Below the pieces are notes generated by a model. It ran no database searches, had not been told where the DNA came from, and saw nothing but the letters and a program-made list of their open reading frames with translations. Positions 11,554 through 23,379 of a stretch of 64,000 bases of DNA are shown here, in pieces. Every line of letters starts with the position of its first letter. Position 1 is the first letter of the stretch. The translations under genes were made by a program, and so were the position numbers. The DNA is from Eucommia ulmoides (taxonomy: Eukaryota; Streptophyta; Magnoliopsida; Garryales; Eucommiaceae): assembly GCA_016647705.1 (NCBI GenBank), contig CM028335.1:19570905-19634904 (forward strand). Direction: 5' to 3'.

Positions 11554-12139
11554 ACATTTCAGACAGAGTAACAAAAATAAAAAATTGAGTGCGAACAACT
11601 ATATAATCAAGAGATTGAATAAAGACAAGAACTTACGCGAACGGAAAATGGATCTTTCGTCTCTCTTCTTTGAATCATCACGAAAGTCAGGAGGGAAAAT
11701 GATATAGGAAAAAAATTCCTGCCCACAATTAATAGAAGCTTGAAAGCTTTGATGGGTCGAGTCGGGTTAGTAATTCAACCTGCAAACAGCAATCGGTGAT
11801 CATACTAGGCTATATACACCCGCCCACCAGGAAAGAGGGTGTAACGGCCCAATACTAAAATAAGAGGAGGCCTAATAATGTGGCCTAATCATGGGTAAGC
11901 AAAACCCACAGTTGAACGGCCAAGAAGACATAAACCCAAGAACTCACACGACCCCCACATCATGAGGAGAATTGCAACAGACTAACTGATTTTGGGTGAG
12001 ATCATTGCTAGATCATATGCAATTGGGAGAGGATCGTTGGGAGGGCGACCTCACCAATATAACGACACAAATAAAGAAGTATATGTAAGTGAACCGTGGT
12101 TGAACCATGACATCATAATGACGTTATTAAAAAAAATAA

Positions 12140-12215
<76 letters not shown>

Positions 12216-13034
12216 TTATATTATATATGTATGAATTTATATTAAGAAACACTAAAAAATGTAAAAATATATAAATTTATGAAAAAACTAAATACAATAT
12301 GAAAAGATTATTAAACAATAATACTCAAACAAATATGAACAGATTATTAAACACAAATATAAACAAAAATGTATGAACAAATATGAACAAATTACATAAA
12401 CAAAAATTGAACAATCTAAATAAAAAAATTACTAAATTATAATTGTATTAAATACATTAAATCAATATCAAGCAACAACAATTAAACTAAACTGATTATT
12501 AAAAAAATTTAAAACAAAAATTACATTGAAATAAAAAAATAAAAAATACACTTCCTCATTCTAGTACCATCCACCGTCTTCTGTCATTCGTCTGCCGTAT
12601 GTCGTCGTTGTCGTCTGAAGCGTTAGCGGAGACGCTGGAGGAGAAGGCTGCATAGCGGAGATGTTGGAGGAGAAGGCTGCAGTGGAGACATCGTTAGAGA
12701 TTGCATTAGGAATAGGAGTTCCAAGTTCGTTGTCTTCAGATGCAACAAGGAGCTTGTCATCGTCTTCGGAGGCAGTGACGAAGAGATGAGGTAGATTGAA
12801 ACTAAAACAGCAGGATCGAAGCTAAGAGGAGAGAGAATGGAGCTGAAGAGAGAGATTGAAAGCGATGGACGGTGTACGAGAGAGAAAAAAAGACGAGGAG
12901 GCAAGGCAGCGACGACTGAGGACATAGAATTATTTTTCACAAACAATTTATACAAAATGGGACATGGAAGAAAACCGGCCTGTTTTCTATGAATCGTTTT
13001 GGTTCGGCAGTTCAATGGTTGAACCGGTCAAAAC
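11554..13034. other. spacer of the second module copy
   Basis: Colinear with 8767-9944: upstream region, (TA)n tract, AACAGATTATTAAACA repeats and the GTCGTCG-rich piece. It carries an additional stretch (about 12640-13020) that is mostly purine-rich on the plus strand. The minus frame 12623-13015 there has no recognisable domain. Confidence 0.55.
12143..12211. repeat. (TA)n microsatellite
   Basis: A long TA run, the longer counterpart of the tract at 9357-9401 in the first module copy. Confidence 0.95.
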
Positions 13035-13379
13035 CAGTCATTGGGCAGAGCTTGAACTTGATCAACCACAGGTTGAGCTGAAGGCTACGATGTTGAAGGC
13101 AAAGCTAGTGTTTGATCTATAGGAGGAAGAGCTGGACTAGAAATGAACTGGTCAGAAGGATTTGGGACTCGGCTAGCGATAGGCATCTCACTTATAGATG
13201 TGGAGACCTCTAGAGGAGGGGTTTCCAACTCAACAGAAGGCACCTCACCCTCAACAACATCATCATCCACTTCTTCTGCCTCGTTCTCCAGTTCTTTGTC
13301 CAGGAAGGAGAAATCGAGCTCGGGATGCTCCCTCATCACTAACCTTTTGCAATGACAGTAGCCAACCAGTTGTGCTCCA
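13035..13379 (-). pseudogene. antisense extra gene, copy C (3' end only)
   Basis: A third copy of the acidic Ser/Pro-rich C-terminal segment (REHPELDFSFLDKELENEAE on the minus strand, 13085-13340). It starts with the same TCATTGGGCAGAGCTTGAAC junction sequence as copy B and stops abruptly near 13379, where unrelated sequence begins. Confidence 0.7.
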
Positions 13380-13728
13380 TTGTAAGAAAGGAGGTTCTCA
13401 TTGTATCTATTTAATATATGGGCGGTTTTTTTTTTTTTTTTTTTTTTTTGCAAAGGCATTTATCATATGGATTTTCTTAGAACGGTTTAAATTCTGTCAC
13501 TGCTCACTAATATTGGTATGAAATAAATATTTTAATTGTTAAAAATGATATTAACTTGCATCCTAAGTTATCTCAAAAAATGAATTTTTGTATCTTGTCA
13601 AATGTAAATGAGTATATATATATGGTAAAAAAAAATAAAAAAATCAATTTATATTTTCAATTACATCATAATCTTGACATAAAAATCATAAGAACAAAAT
13701 ATATACATCCCTCTATATTTGTGTGAAT
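13380..13728. other. unassigned AT-rich DNA with a long T tract
   Basis: Between antisense gene copy C and the copia LTR. It contains about 27 consecutive T residues (13424-13450) and nothing coding. The last bases, TGAAT at 13724-13728, may be the left target-site duplication of the copia element. Confidence 0.5.
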
Positions 13729-14233
13729 TGTTAGGAAATGTGATTTTGTAATTTATATTGGGCAACATATTATTAATTCAACTATATTAACTATTTAATT
13801 TAATGGGTTAAAATTAACTGATCTAATTAATTTTGGTAAGGCCGTAGATGCTCAAAATAATGTGTGCTAAATTTGCAAATACCAATTTTGTTATAGTAAT
13901 TAAGGGATTATGGGAACCCTAACTACGTGATATAAAAAGAAAAATATGAGGTTATGGTCCCCAAGACACCAAATCAGAATACTGTTTCCATTCTCCCCAT
14001 CTGGAAGAGAGACGATAATCCCAAGAGGAACTAAAAAGATTTGGTTGAAGAAGACCATATACCACCTCCCGTCCGCGTCTCGTTCGTGTTCGATCATCAC
14101 ATGATTTCTGCATTGGTAGTCGATTGTTCCTAATGGATCCAGGTATGCCATTTATGTGTTTTAGAACCTTTGGTGATTCGGCAAGATTGATTAGAGTTGA
14201 TAGATTCAGGTATATAAGGATTAAATCCCAACA
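13729..14233 (+). mobile_element. 5' LTR of the copia element
   Basis: Starts TGTTAGGAAAT and ends AAATCCCAACA, 505 bp. It is colinear with the 3' LTR 22722-23221, including the shared ATATAAAAAGAAAAATATGA TATA-like region (13929-13950). The two LTRs differ at many positions and by small indels, so the insertion is not recent. Confidence 0.9.
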
Positions 14234-14235
14234 AA

Positions 14236-14248
14236 TGGTATAAGAGCC
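14236..14248 (+). other. primer binding site (initiator tRNA-Met type)
   Basis: TGGTATAAGAGCC, one change from the common plant copia primer site TGGTATCAGAGCC, 2 bp after the LTR. Confidence 0.85.
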
Positions 14249-14469
14249 TACTTCATGTTGAATCATTAGGGTTCTTAGGGTTTTTCAAGTTCTTAGAATT
14301 TTGGGGTCTCTGTTTTCTCTATTAAAGTTTGAATTCTTCGTGGAATAAAATATTAAGGTTATATGTGGTTTGATTTATTATTGTTTAAAGCTATGGATTT
14401 ATTACGGATCTAAGGAAAGAAAAACCCATTTTTTGAAATTTTTGGGTGTTTTTCACTACAAAAAATTCA

Positions 14470-14790
14470 GATCAGATTCGGCCTTTGACCAAATCGATCA
14501 ATCGATACCTAGAATTGGTTAGTCGATTCGTGTAGAGGGTTCACCGTTTTGGCCATTAACCAAATCAGTCAACCGATTCAGTCAGAAAGGGGTCACTATC
14601 TTGGCCATTTTTGGGATCTGATCGAATCGGTCAAGCAAATTTTAGGATTTGGTCGACCGACTACTTCAGAACAGAGGCCAATTGGCTTTCATCCAATTCC
14701 GTCAATCGAATTTTCAAGACCGGTAAACTGACTGATGCCCCTGAATGTCAAAAACTTTAACCTATTGAACGATAATCGATGAATGGACCA
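14470..14790 (+). repeat. cluster of TCGGTCGACCGA-like palindromic motifs in the copia leader
   Basis: Motifs such as ATCGATCAATCGAT, AATCAGTCAACCGATT, AATCGGTCAAGC and TTGGTCGACCGACT recur every 30-60 bp. They lie downstream of the PBS in the untranslated leader. The function is unknown. Confidence 0.6.
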
Positions 14791-14914
14791 TTGGGACGGT
14801 CGACTAATAAAATCTTGTGTCTTGAAATGAATTAAAATGAAACAATATGTTGCCAAAGTAATCTCTATTGTGTAGTTTATTTTATTTGGGACATTAAAAT
14901 GTTGATGTTTATTA

Positions 14915-15220
14915 TTTATGCAAACAATAGCCGGCCCAAAGGAAGGTTATTGTTTGGCCAAATAATAAGTATTGGAGTTTGTTGTTTTTGCGAACCACAA
15001 TCGGCCTAAAGGAAGGCTATTGTTTAACTAAACAATAGACATTGATTTGATATATGTACGATTATTATTTATGCCATCAATAATTGGCCCAAAGGAAGGT
15101 TATTGTATGGCCAAATAATAAATATTCTTGTGATGATAAATACGTGACGATTGTAAAGACTTTTTCATGTGAACAACAGTCAGTTCAAAGAAAGGCTGTT
15201 GTCTGACAAAACTGATTTTC
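14915..15220 (+). repeat. copia leader minisatellite, about 75-90 bp x 4
   Basis: Four imperfect units share GGCCCAAAGGAAGGTTATTG followed by TTTGGCCAAATAATA, near 14930, 15000, 15080 and 15170. They lie in the leader upstream of gag. Confidence 0.75.
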
Positions 15221-15440
15221 AGTATTTGATCATTACATTGAGAGTACCACTTATAGTTAATTTTTTTTTTCCAAAGACTAGGAATTAATGTTGTACTAGG
15301 TATCTTGAGATGGGTCTCCAATTTGGATTATTTGTTCATCCCTTGTTTTATTTTTATGACACGCTTGTGAGTATGCTTGTTTATTTTGTTCTTATACAGT
15401 TTCTATCACTAGTGCCACAAATGTTTCTACCTAAGTCACC

Positions 15441-16110
15441 GACATCCCAATGCTGAGCGGGACGAACTTCAAAGTCTAGAAAGAAACCGTGGAGTCTAAC
15501 TGAATGTGCTTGATGATCATGAAGTGCTCTATTCGGGAAGCATTTCAGGGCTCTATTACTGAGAACAAAAGTGCCAACGAGTTCTTGGAAGAAATTGAGC
15601 AATATTTTGCCAAAAAAAAAGAGTCGGGGGCGAGTAAACTTTTAGGCAAACTCATCACGATGAAATATAAGGAAAAAGGGAACATAAGGGAGTATATCAT
15701 GGAGATGTCTCATCTCGTATCAAAATTAAAGGCACTAAAGTTACAGCTGTCCGAGAACTTGGTCGTGCATATGGTTTTGATCTATTTTATTGCACAGTTT
15801 GGCCAATTTAATGTGAGTTATAACACTCATAAGGACAAATGATCCCTCAATGAGCCTATATCAATCTCACTATGTGCAAGAAGAAGAGAAGCAACAACGA
15901 GATAAAACTGAGAGTGCTTACTTGGCCTCAACCTCTTAGACCAAGAAAAAGAAGAGAGTTGAGGTTAATGTGAAAGGATCTTATTAGAAGAAGAAACAAA
16001 AGAAACAGGATAAAAAATTTACCTGCTACTTTTGCAAGAAGACGGAACACATGCAGAAGGAGTGTTCTAAGTACGCCACATGGCGTGCAAAAAAGGGTAT
16101 ACTTCTAACT
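15441..16110 (+). pseudogene. copia gag
   Basis: The N-terminus is shortened: MLSGTNFKV appears, a stop follows, then MCLMIMKCSIREAFQGSI continues in the 15504-15842 frame. This is the UBN2-type gag core, with NEFLEEIEQYFAKKKES and REYIMEMSHLVSKLKAL. A zinc knuckle lies at 16024-16065 (C-x2-C-x4-H-x4-C, CYFCKKTEHMQKEC). The Gly normally before His is replaced. Stops after THKDK and in the basic region following it show decay. In the living family gag packages the RNA. Confidence 0.85.
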
Positions 16111-18043
16111 TTGGTTTGTTCTGAAGTTAATTTAGATTTTGTACTTAAGGATACTTGGTGGGTAGATTCCGGTGCTACTACTCACATAAGTATGTATATG
16201 CAAGGTTTCCTATGGAGTTGACCGCCAAATGATGCTGAAAGATTCATCTTTGTGGGCGACGACAATAAAGTTGCGGTGGAAGGGACAGGGACTTTCAGAT
16301 TACAATTGAAAACTAGATTTTATTTGGATTTGTTTGAGACATTTGTTGCAACATATTTTAGACAAAATTTAATTTCTATTTCTAGTTTGGATAAATCAAG
16401 ATTTTCTTGTTCTTTCAGAAATAGTAAAGTTAGTCTCTATCAAAATTCAAATTTTATTGGTTCCGAGTCCTTAATTGATAATCTGTATATGATTGATGTT
16501 AGTTCCTATAACGAAATACTCCAAATAACGTCACATGGTACAAAGTGAAAATTCTACCACTTTATAGCACAAGCGTTTAGATCATATATCGAAACAGAGA
16601 ATTCAGAGGCTTGTGTTGAATGAAATTCTTGAACCCCTAGATTTAACAGACTTTCAAGTCTGTATTGAGTTCATCAAGGGGAAACGAACAAACATTAGAA
16701 AATTAGGTGCCGAGAGAGCTACAGATGTCTTAGAACTCATACACACTGATATTTGTGGTCCATTCCCTACAGCTTGATGGGATGGACAACAATATTTCAT
16801 TACGTTCATAGACGACTACTCTCGTTATGGGTAACTATATTTAATCCATGAAAAGTCTCAATCCTTGGACGTTTTCAAGTCTTTCAAAGCTAAAGTTGAA
16901 CTTCAACTTGGAAAGAAAATTAAGGCTGTTAAATCGGACTGTGGTGGTAAGTACTACGGGAGAAATGACGAATCAGGAGAACAAAGTTCAAGACCTTTCA
17001 CAATTTTCCTCATTGGGTGTGGAATTGTTCAGCAATACACCACACTTGGTAAACCTATCATGAGGGTGTTACGACGTGACGAAATTGAACTCTTAAGAGT
17101 ATGGTAAGGAGTATGAGAGTCACTTTGGGGAGAATCTTTAAAAACCTTAGTATACATCCTTAACAGGGTACCAACCAAAGTAGTTTCCAAAACCCCCTAT
17201 GAACTTTGGACAGGTAAGAAGCCTAGAATTACGCACTTGTACATTTTGGGGTTGTCCAGTTGAGGCACGACCTTATAGGCCACATGGAAGAAAACTAGAC
17301 TCAAGGACGGTTAGCTGCTATTTCATTAGTTACGCTGAATGCACTCAGGGTTACAAGTTTTACAATCCCACATCAAAATACTTCTTTGAAATGGGAAATA
17401 CAAGATTCCTTGAGGGTGTAAAGTTTGAGGGGGAAGGAAATATAATGAATGTTGTCTTTAAAGAAGAATATGTTATTGACGGTGATCAAGTTTCTATACC
17501 TATTGTCGTTCAAGGTATAGTTGTCTTCAAACAAGAATCTGTTATTAACAGTGATTAGGTATCTATACCTATTGCTATTTAAGACACAGTTCCGACACTA
17601 GATAACAATGTTCAGGCTCCTATTCCTAACATTATTCCAGACCAAGACAATAATGAAATTCTTCCTCAAGCGCCTATAGAACAAACTCAACAACCTTAAG
17701 AAGTGCCATTAAGGTGATCCACTAGGGAGAAGACAAGTGCAATTTCAGATTAGTATATCATCTTTCTCCAAGAACATTAAGATGGCATTGGTTTAACACA
17801 GGATGACCTAATCAACTTTTGTCAAGTCATGCACAGTTCTAGCTCTTAGAAGTAGATTGATACCATGAAGGATGAGTTGAAGTCTATGAAAGACAATGAC
17901 GTTTGAGATCTCGTTGAGTTGCTTGAAGGTGTGAAGCCCATTGGTTGTAAACAGATATTTAAAACCAAAAGAGATTCAAAGGGTAATGTCGAGAGATATA
18001 AGCTCGTCTAGTCGCCAAAGGCTTTATACAGAAAGATGACATA
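16111..18043 (+). pseudogene. copia pol, first part: protease, integrase, start of RT
   Basis: The protease active site is TWWVDSGATTHIS near 16155-16190. The pre-integrase region follows (16252-16545), then integrase with IHTDICGPF near 16740, FIDDYSRYG and KSDCGGKYYGRND near 16930-16970. The N-terminal part of RT (VKPIGCKQIFKTKRDSKGN) reaches the insertion at 18044. Stops replace residues in several motifs, for example GPFPTA-stop-WDG, and there are frameshifts after the second integrase Asp. RT resumes at 20945. Confidence 0.85.
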
Positions 18044-18889
18044 TGTCAGGCCCCACCCCGGGCACCCGTCACCTTAGGCCGGGCGTAACGTCAACCTAAC
18101 GTGACCTGACCCATCGACGCATATCCATCCATATATATATACCTATATACTCGCGCTACTGTAAATTTTTCTCCAAAAATATTTATATAAATGCCCGTTT
18201 TCAAAATTTGGGAATATACTGGTCCCAAATATTTATAACCAAAAACATAAAAAAATACTTGAACCTTCCACGGTTCACATCCGACTGACTCACCTCCAAA
18301 ATGACACTACCTCCGGACTCTACCTAGTGCCAGTAGTAGACCAACTCCTAACCGCAGTACCTGAAACCAAAAATCTTTTATCAGTGTACTGTCTTCATAA
18401 TAAAAATATTTAATAGATCAAGTACAATTGTGAAATACTAACTTGATTAAAATATAATATTTTATAACTACATACCCGGTTGAAAATTCAGTCCCACTGT
18501 CACCAATGTATTGAGCCAATATATTTAAAATAAGCAGAAATATTAAACACCACATTTCAACATATAATAATACACCCGCATACTATGTTGAAAATCCAGT
18601 TCTACTACCACTAATGAAATGAGGAAATATAATTAACCCCCAGCTCAAAATATTTTAAGTCAACCCCTTCAAGCATTTTAAATAAACCACACCCAAGCAT
18701 TTTAAATCCACCAATTGAAATCTTTTAAATCCCCCAATCCAAATATTTTAAACCAACCAGACTAAATATTTTCACGTATAATGAAATACACCATACCTCC
18801 TCTCCTACTAGCCATATGATCGTTTTTACCTTGCGATCGGGAGTCGCAACGGTACTGTACCACCTGCAGGTTTTGCACTCATGATGGGT

Positions 18890-19265
18890 CGATCAACCAC
18901 CTGCAGGACTAATCCTCCTAACAGGTCATAATATCAACAACAACCTGCTGGACTAATCCTTTGGACATGTCATAATATCAACAACCACCTGCCGGACTAA
19001 CCCTCCGGATAGATCATAATATCAATAACCACCTGTCGGACTAACCCTCCGGACATGTCATAAAATTAATAACCACCTGCCGGACAGGTTATAATATAAT
19101 CAACCACCTGTAGGACTGGTACGCCTGACAGGTCATAATGTCAACAACCACCTGTCGGACTAATCCTCTGGATATGTCATAATATAATCAACCATCTGTA
19201 GGATATGCCCTCCTAATAGGTCAAAACCATCCTGCAGGACATGTCCTCCTGACGGGATCATAGCT
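18890..19265. repeat. minisatellite of about 57 bp x 7 inside the nested LTR
   Basis: Units share ACCACCTGCNGGACTAA, CCTCCGGA and AGGTCATAATATCAA with period about 55-60 bp. The CCTGCAGG/CCTCCGGACAGG parts are themselves partly palindromic. Confidence 0.85.
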
Positions 19266-20107
19266 ATGGCATAGTCGGACTAAAACTCATCCTCCACCTT
19301 TAAAACCAACTTGATTCAACAATCATTTTCCATATTTAAAACCAATTTGATAAAGGAAAAATCATTTTTTTTCCTATTAAAACTAACTCGATCCAAATGC
19401 ATCGCAAAATTATTCATTCTTAAATAAACACATTTTTCACAATTTATATGAAACTAAAATTGTAAATTGATAGAGAAGACAATATACTCATCTTGATTCT
19501 CGCACCACACAAAAACACCGTCGTCGGAAAACTACCGAGACGTTGGCGCCTGTGAACCTAACAGTGATAGGCCTAAATTAACATTTTATTTAAAATAATT
19601 CTAATATTTAATGCATGGCTCTAGAATGCAAAATTTTCCTTTTCCCGAATTTAGTTATGGAAAATTATTATTTCGTTTGTTTCGTTCCGTTAATATTTAC
19701 TGTACACAATTATTAATATTAACGGTTACAAAATTATTATCCCGGTTGCGAAAATTTTAATGCTAATAATTTAATTTTTTAACAGAACTACTAATCGACT
19801 AATTTCAACGAAAAATAATAGGTAAGGATTAAAATATTACCCACGAAGTCGTTACCTAATTCGAACCGTTTGCAGGCCAAAAAATTGGATTTTGGATTTT
19901 ATTTTAATTTTTCCCTCTTCCTTTTTTTTTTTCTTTTTCTTTCTTCTGTTGTTCTGTTCTGTTGAGATTTCACAGCCTTGGCGATACACCACCGCCGTTG
20001 TGAACACCCTTAATCCCTGTTCTATTTTTGCTGAACCCTCACTGCCGCGGCGACAACCTTTTTCCTCTGCTCCTACTTCTGTTTGCGTTCAACCCGCTGA
20101 CACCACT

Positions 20108-20490
20108 CTCACTTCTCCTCCATACACACACGACGATCACGCATGCACACACCGTCGAACATGTACATACACACACACACGCAACGACTACACATACACT
20201 CACAACCACCGCCGACGACACACACACACCGACGTTTGAACAACACACACGTACACACACCGTCACACACACACAATAAAAGCAACACACGCACACATAC
20301 TGTCATTGACACACACATACACAGTCGACCGGCGACGAACATACCTACATCGTCGAGCCAAACAATGACAATCATGCCCTTACACACTCTCGACGATGAA
20401 CGGAAAACAGAACACACCCACAGTCACACACACACCCATGTCTGATCAAATATACCCACACACATAGCAACATACACAAACACACGATGA
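20108..20490. repeat. CA-rich low-complexity tract
   Basis: Dense ACACAC runs punctuated by CGACGA. Open frames on both strands here (His/Thr-rich or Cys/Val-rich) are products of the low-complexity sequence and are not supported as genes. Confidence 0.85.
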
Positions 20491-20944
20491 ATACATACCC
20501 ACTACCGGCGATCACAAACAGCACCGACGATACCCAACGGACTGACCAAACACCTCCCTTCCGATCCCTTCTCTCTCTCCATTTTCTCGTTTCTTCTTTT
20601 GAGGTTCCTCATCATAATCGTGCATGGACGAATTTATTTGCATGAAAGTGGAGGTAGTTCATGAATCCTTGTGTTGCCACGTCGCTCTCCCTCTTTCTCT
20701 GTTTCGGTTCTTGATCGTGCAGCTGTGTATATATATATATATATATATTATTTTTTCAAATTACATTATCCTCCCCTATCTTTCTTTAAGTTGACATTTA
20801 AATCCCAAAATTTAAAATGAATGCTGCTAAAATTGCAAATTGACCCCTAAACTCTTAATGACATATTTCTACCCCGTATTTTCCTAAATGCTCTAAAATG
20901 CAACTAAAATTTTGTACGTGCTAAAATTAGCGTCTTACAACGTA

Positions 20945-22235
20945 GACTACAAAGAGACTTTCTCTCCGATATCTTTGAAAGACTCCTTTAGAATTATAAT
21001 GGTATTGGTGGCTCACTTTGATCTAGAACTGCATCAGATGGATGTCAAGACTATGTTTCTCAATGGGGAAATTGACGAGACGATTTATATGGTACAACTA
21101 GAAAACTTTGTATCGGGAGATCTAAAGTCTATGGTCTGCAAGTCGAAGAAATCCATCTATGGTCTCAAATAGATTTCTCGTCAATGGTATCACAAGTTTT
21201 ATCAAGTCATTACCTCGTACGATTTTGAGACAAATGTTGTTGATGACTGTGTATATCACAAGTTCAGTGAGAGTAAACATATCTTCTTGGTATTATATGT
21301 TGATGACATTCTCCTCGCTAGCAGTGAGATTGGCTTGCTGCACGAAACCACGAAAACTCTTACGAAGAAATTCAAGATGAAAGATCTTGGTGACGCCTTT
21401 TTTGTATTAGGTATTTAGATACTAAGAGATAGTTCTTGAGGTATCCTTAGGTTGTCACAAAAGAGCTATATCAATAAGGTTTTGAGTAGATTTGACATGA
21501 AAAATAGTAAACTAGGAGACATGCCCGTGGCTAAAGGAGATAAGTTTAGTCTCAAACAGTGCCTCAATAATGATCTTGAAAGGAAAGAGATGCAGAAGAT
21601 TCCCTATGCGTTGCCAGTAGGGAGTCTAATGTATATTCAAGTCTGTACTCGTCTCGATATAGCATTTATAATGGGAGTTTTGGGCAGATATTTGAGTGAT
21701 GTAGGTATACAACATTGGAAGCCAGCCAAACGCGTGATACATTATTTGAGGGGAAAAAAATACTGCATGCTCACTTATTGGAGATCAGACAGTTTAGAGA
21801 TCATTGGGTTTTCTGACTCCGATTTTGAGGGATGCTAGGATATCAGACGCTCCATATCAGGCTATCTCTTTATGTTTGTTGGAGTAGTTATCTCATGGAA
21901 GTCTGCTAAGGAGACTCTCATAGCTTCTTCAACCATGGATATGGAGTTTATTGCTTGTTATGAGGCATCCAACCATAGAATATGATTGTGAAACTTTTTC
22001 ACTAGGCTGCGTGTGGTAGATGACATTAACAAGCCATTGAAGATTTACTGTGATAATAACTCGGCGGTGCTTTACTCCAACAACAACAGAAGCTTGATGA
22101 CGTTGAAGTTTATCGACATCAAGTTTCTAGTTGTTAAGGAGAGAGTTCAGAAAAAGACAGATTTCCATAGAGCATATAGTAACAGATTCTATGCTAGCAG
22201 ACCCATTAACCAAGGACTTGACGCCTAAAGTCTTT
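20945..22235 (+). pseudogene. copia pol, second part: RT and RNase H
   Basis: RT resumes with DYKETFSPISLKDSFRI, then VKTMFLNGEIDETIYM, SIYGLK-stop-ISRQWYHKF and the active site LYVDDILLA near 21297. A KMKDLGDAFFVLGI block and MYIQVCTRLDIAFIMGVLGR follow. RNase H covers SDSDFEGC-stop-DIRRSISGYLF, SWKSAKETLIASST and IYCDNNSAVLYSNN. Several stops sit where Gln is expected (YGLKQ, LGIQI, GCQD), consistent with C-to-T change at CAG or CAA codons. The YVDD catalytic residues are preserved, but the frame is broken many times. Confidence 0.9.
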
Positions 22236-22709
22236 CATGAGTATATTGTTCATATGGGTGTTATTTCTGATAATACCTTAGCTTAGTAGGAGTCATTTTT
22301 ATGTTTTATGTTTTATGTGTGTTTTACTTTAGATATTAGATTGTTTAGTTTTCTATAGAATAAAGTTGGTGGTTTATGATTTCTGTGTGCAATGTTTGAA
22401 TTACATTGAGGACTTTGGATTGCTCTCACTAAAGACTAAAGAAGGACCAGTTAAAAATAGGCATGTCTGAGATCACGTTGCTTGTAATTTCCATACTACT
22501 CATCCACATTTGATCTATGTCATTGAGTGTATTAGTATGGTGATCATCGTGGTTTAGTCACGACTGTATTGTGATAAGAGTCGCTGTAATTCCATTACTA
22601 ATATATGAGATGGACCAATTTTTTTTAGGAAAAGTCTAAGGATAAATAGCATACAGATGCGCACCTAAGGAATTTTGTGATATAATTATTTTTGGAGTAA
22701 TATGTAACC

Positions 22710-22721
22710 CAAGTGGGAGAT
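22710..22721 (+). other. polypurine tract of the copia element
   Basis: CAAGTGGGAGAT lies immediately before the 3' LTR start TGTTAGG, the standard plus-strand primer position and wording for plant copia elements. Confidence 0.85.
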
Positions 22722-23221
22722 TGTTAGGAAATCTTATTTCCTAATCTGTATTGGGCAACAAATTATTAATTCAATTATATTAACTATTTAATTTAATGGG
22801 TTAAAATTAAATTATCTAATTAATTTGGGAATCCCGTAGACTGCTCAAAATAATGTGGGCTAAATGTGTAGATACTAGTTTTATTGTAGTAATTAGGGGA
22901 TTATGAGAACCCTAACTATGTGATATAAAAAGAAAAATATGAGGTTATGGTCCCCATCAAATCAAAATATTGTTTCCCTTCTCCCCATCTGGAAGAAAGA
23001 CGATAGTCCCAAGAGGATATAAGGAGATTTGGTTAAGGAAGACCACATACCACCCCCCATCCGCGTCTCGTTCGTGTTCGATCTTCCTATGATTTCTGCA
23101 TTGGTAGTCGATCGTTTGTAATGGATCCAGGTACGACATTTATGTGTTTGAAAACCTTTGGTTATTTGACATGATTGATTAGGGTTTATAGATTCATATC
23201 TTTGGAGATTAAATCCCAACA
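22722..23221 (+). mobile_element. 3' LTR of the copia element
   Basis: Starts TGTTAGGAAAT and ends AAATCCCAACA, 500 bp, colinear with 13729-14233. It follows the polypurine tract directly. Minus-strand frames inside (22957-23222) are shadows. Confidence 0.9.
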
Positions 23222-23379
23222 TGTATCTGTGTGTTTGTGTGTGTATATTATATATTGATTTATTTCTTTAATATTTGATACTTTTCAAATTGCCACAAAG
23301 CATATTAATTCCAAGGTATTCCAAATTCATAGTACATAACTTGAATTTCAAAGTATTGGTTTATTAATCGAATTAATCA

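Larger units (their letters stand above)
18044..20939 (-). mobile_element. 2.9-kb LTR-like insertion (probable solo LTR) in copia RT
   Basis: The segment has terminal TG...CA on the plus strand (TGTCAGGCCC ... GTCTTACA) and is flanked by ACATA on the left and ACGTA on the right, a 5-bp duplication with one mismatch. Removing it rejoins copia RT between the Asp-Asp at its left edge and the DYKETFSP motif on its right. No retrotransposon coding sequence is found inside, so a solo LTR is the simplest reading. I favour minus orientation because TGTAAGAC starts and GGGGCCTGACA ends are common in large chromovirus LTRs, but this is recall rather than proof. It contains a minisatellite and a CA-rich region. 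Confidence 0.65.
13729..23221 (+). mobile_element. full-length decayed Ty1/copia element with nested LTR insertion
   Basis: Both LTRs, PBS, gag, protease, integrase, RT, RNase H and PPT are present in copia order on the plus strand. Without the nested 2.9-kb insertion the element is about 6.6 kb. The possible 5-bp target-site duplication is TGAAT/TGTAT, with one mismatch. The pol wording (for example DLELHQMDVKTMFLNGEIDETIYM) resembles the Tnt1-94 type of polyprotein; I do not assign a lineage. Frameshifts and many stop codons make it non-functional. Confidence 0.9.

Noticed and set aside
20028..20445. Overlapping frames of 80-115 codons on both strands
   Set aside because: They translate a CA/TG-rich low-complexity tract inside a solo LTR and have no domain.
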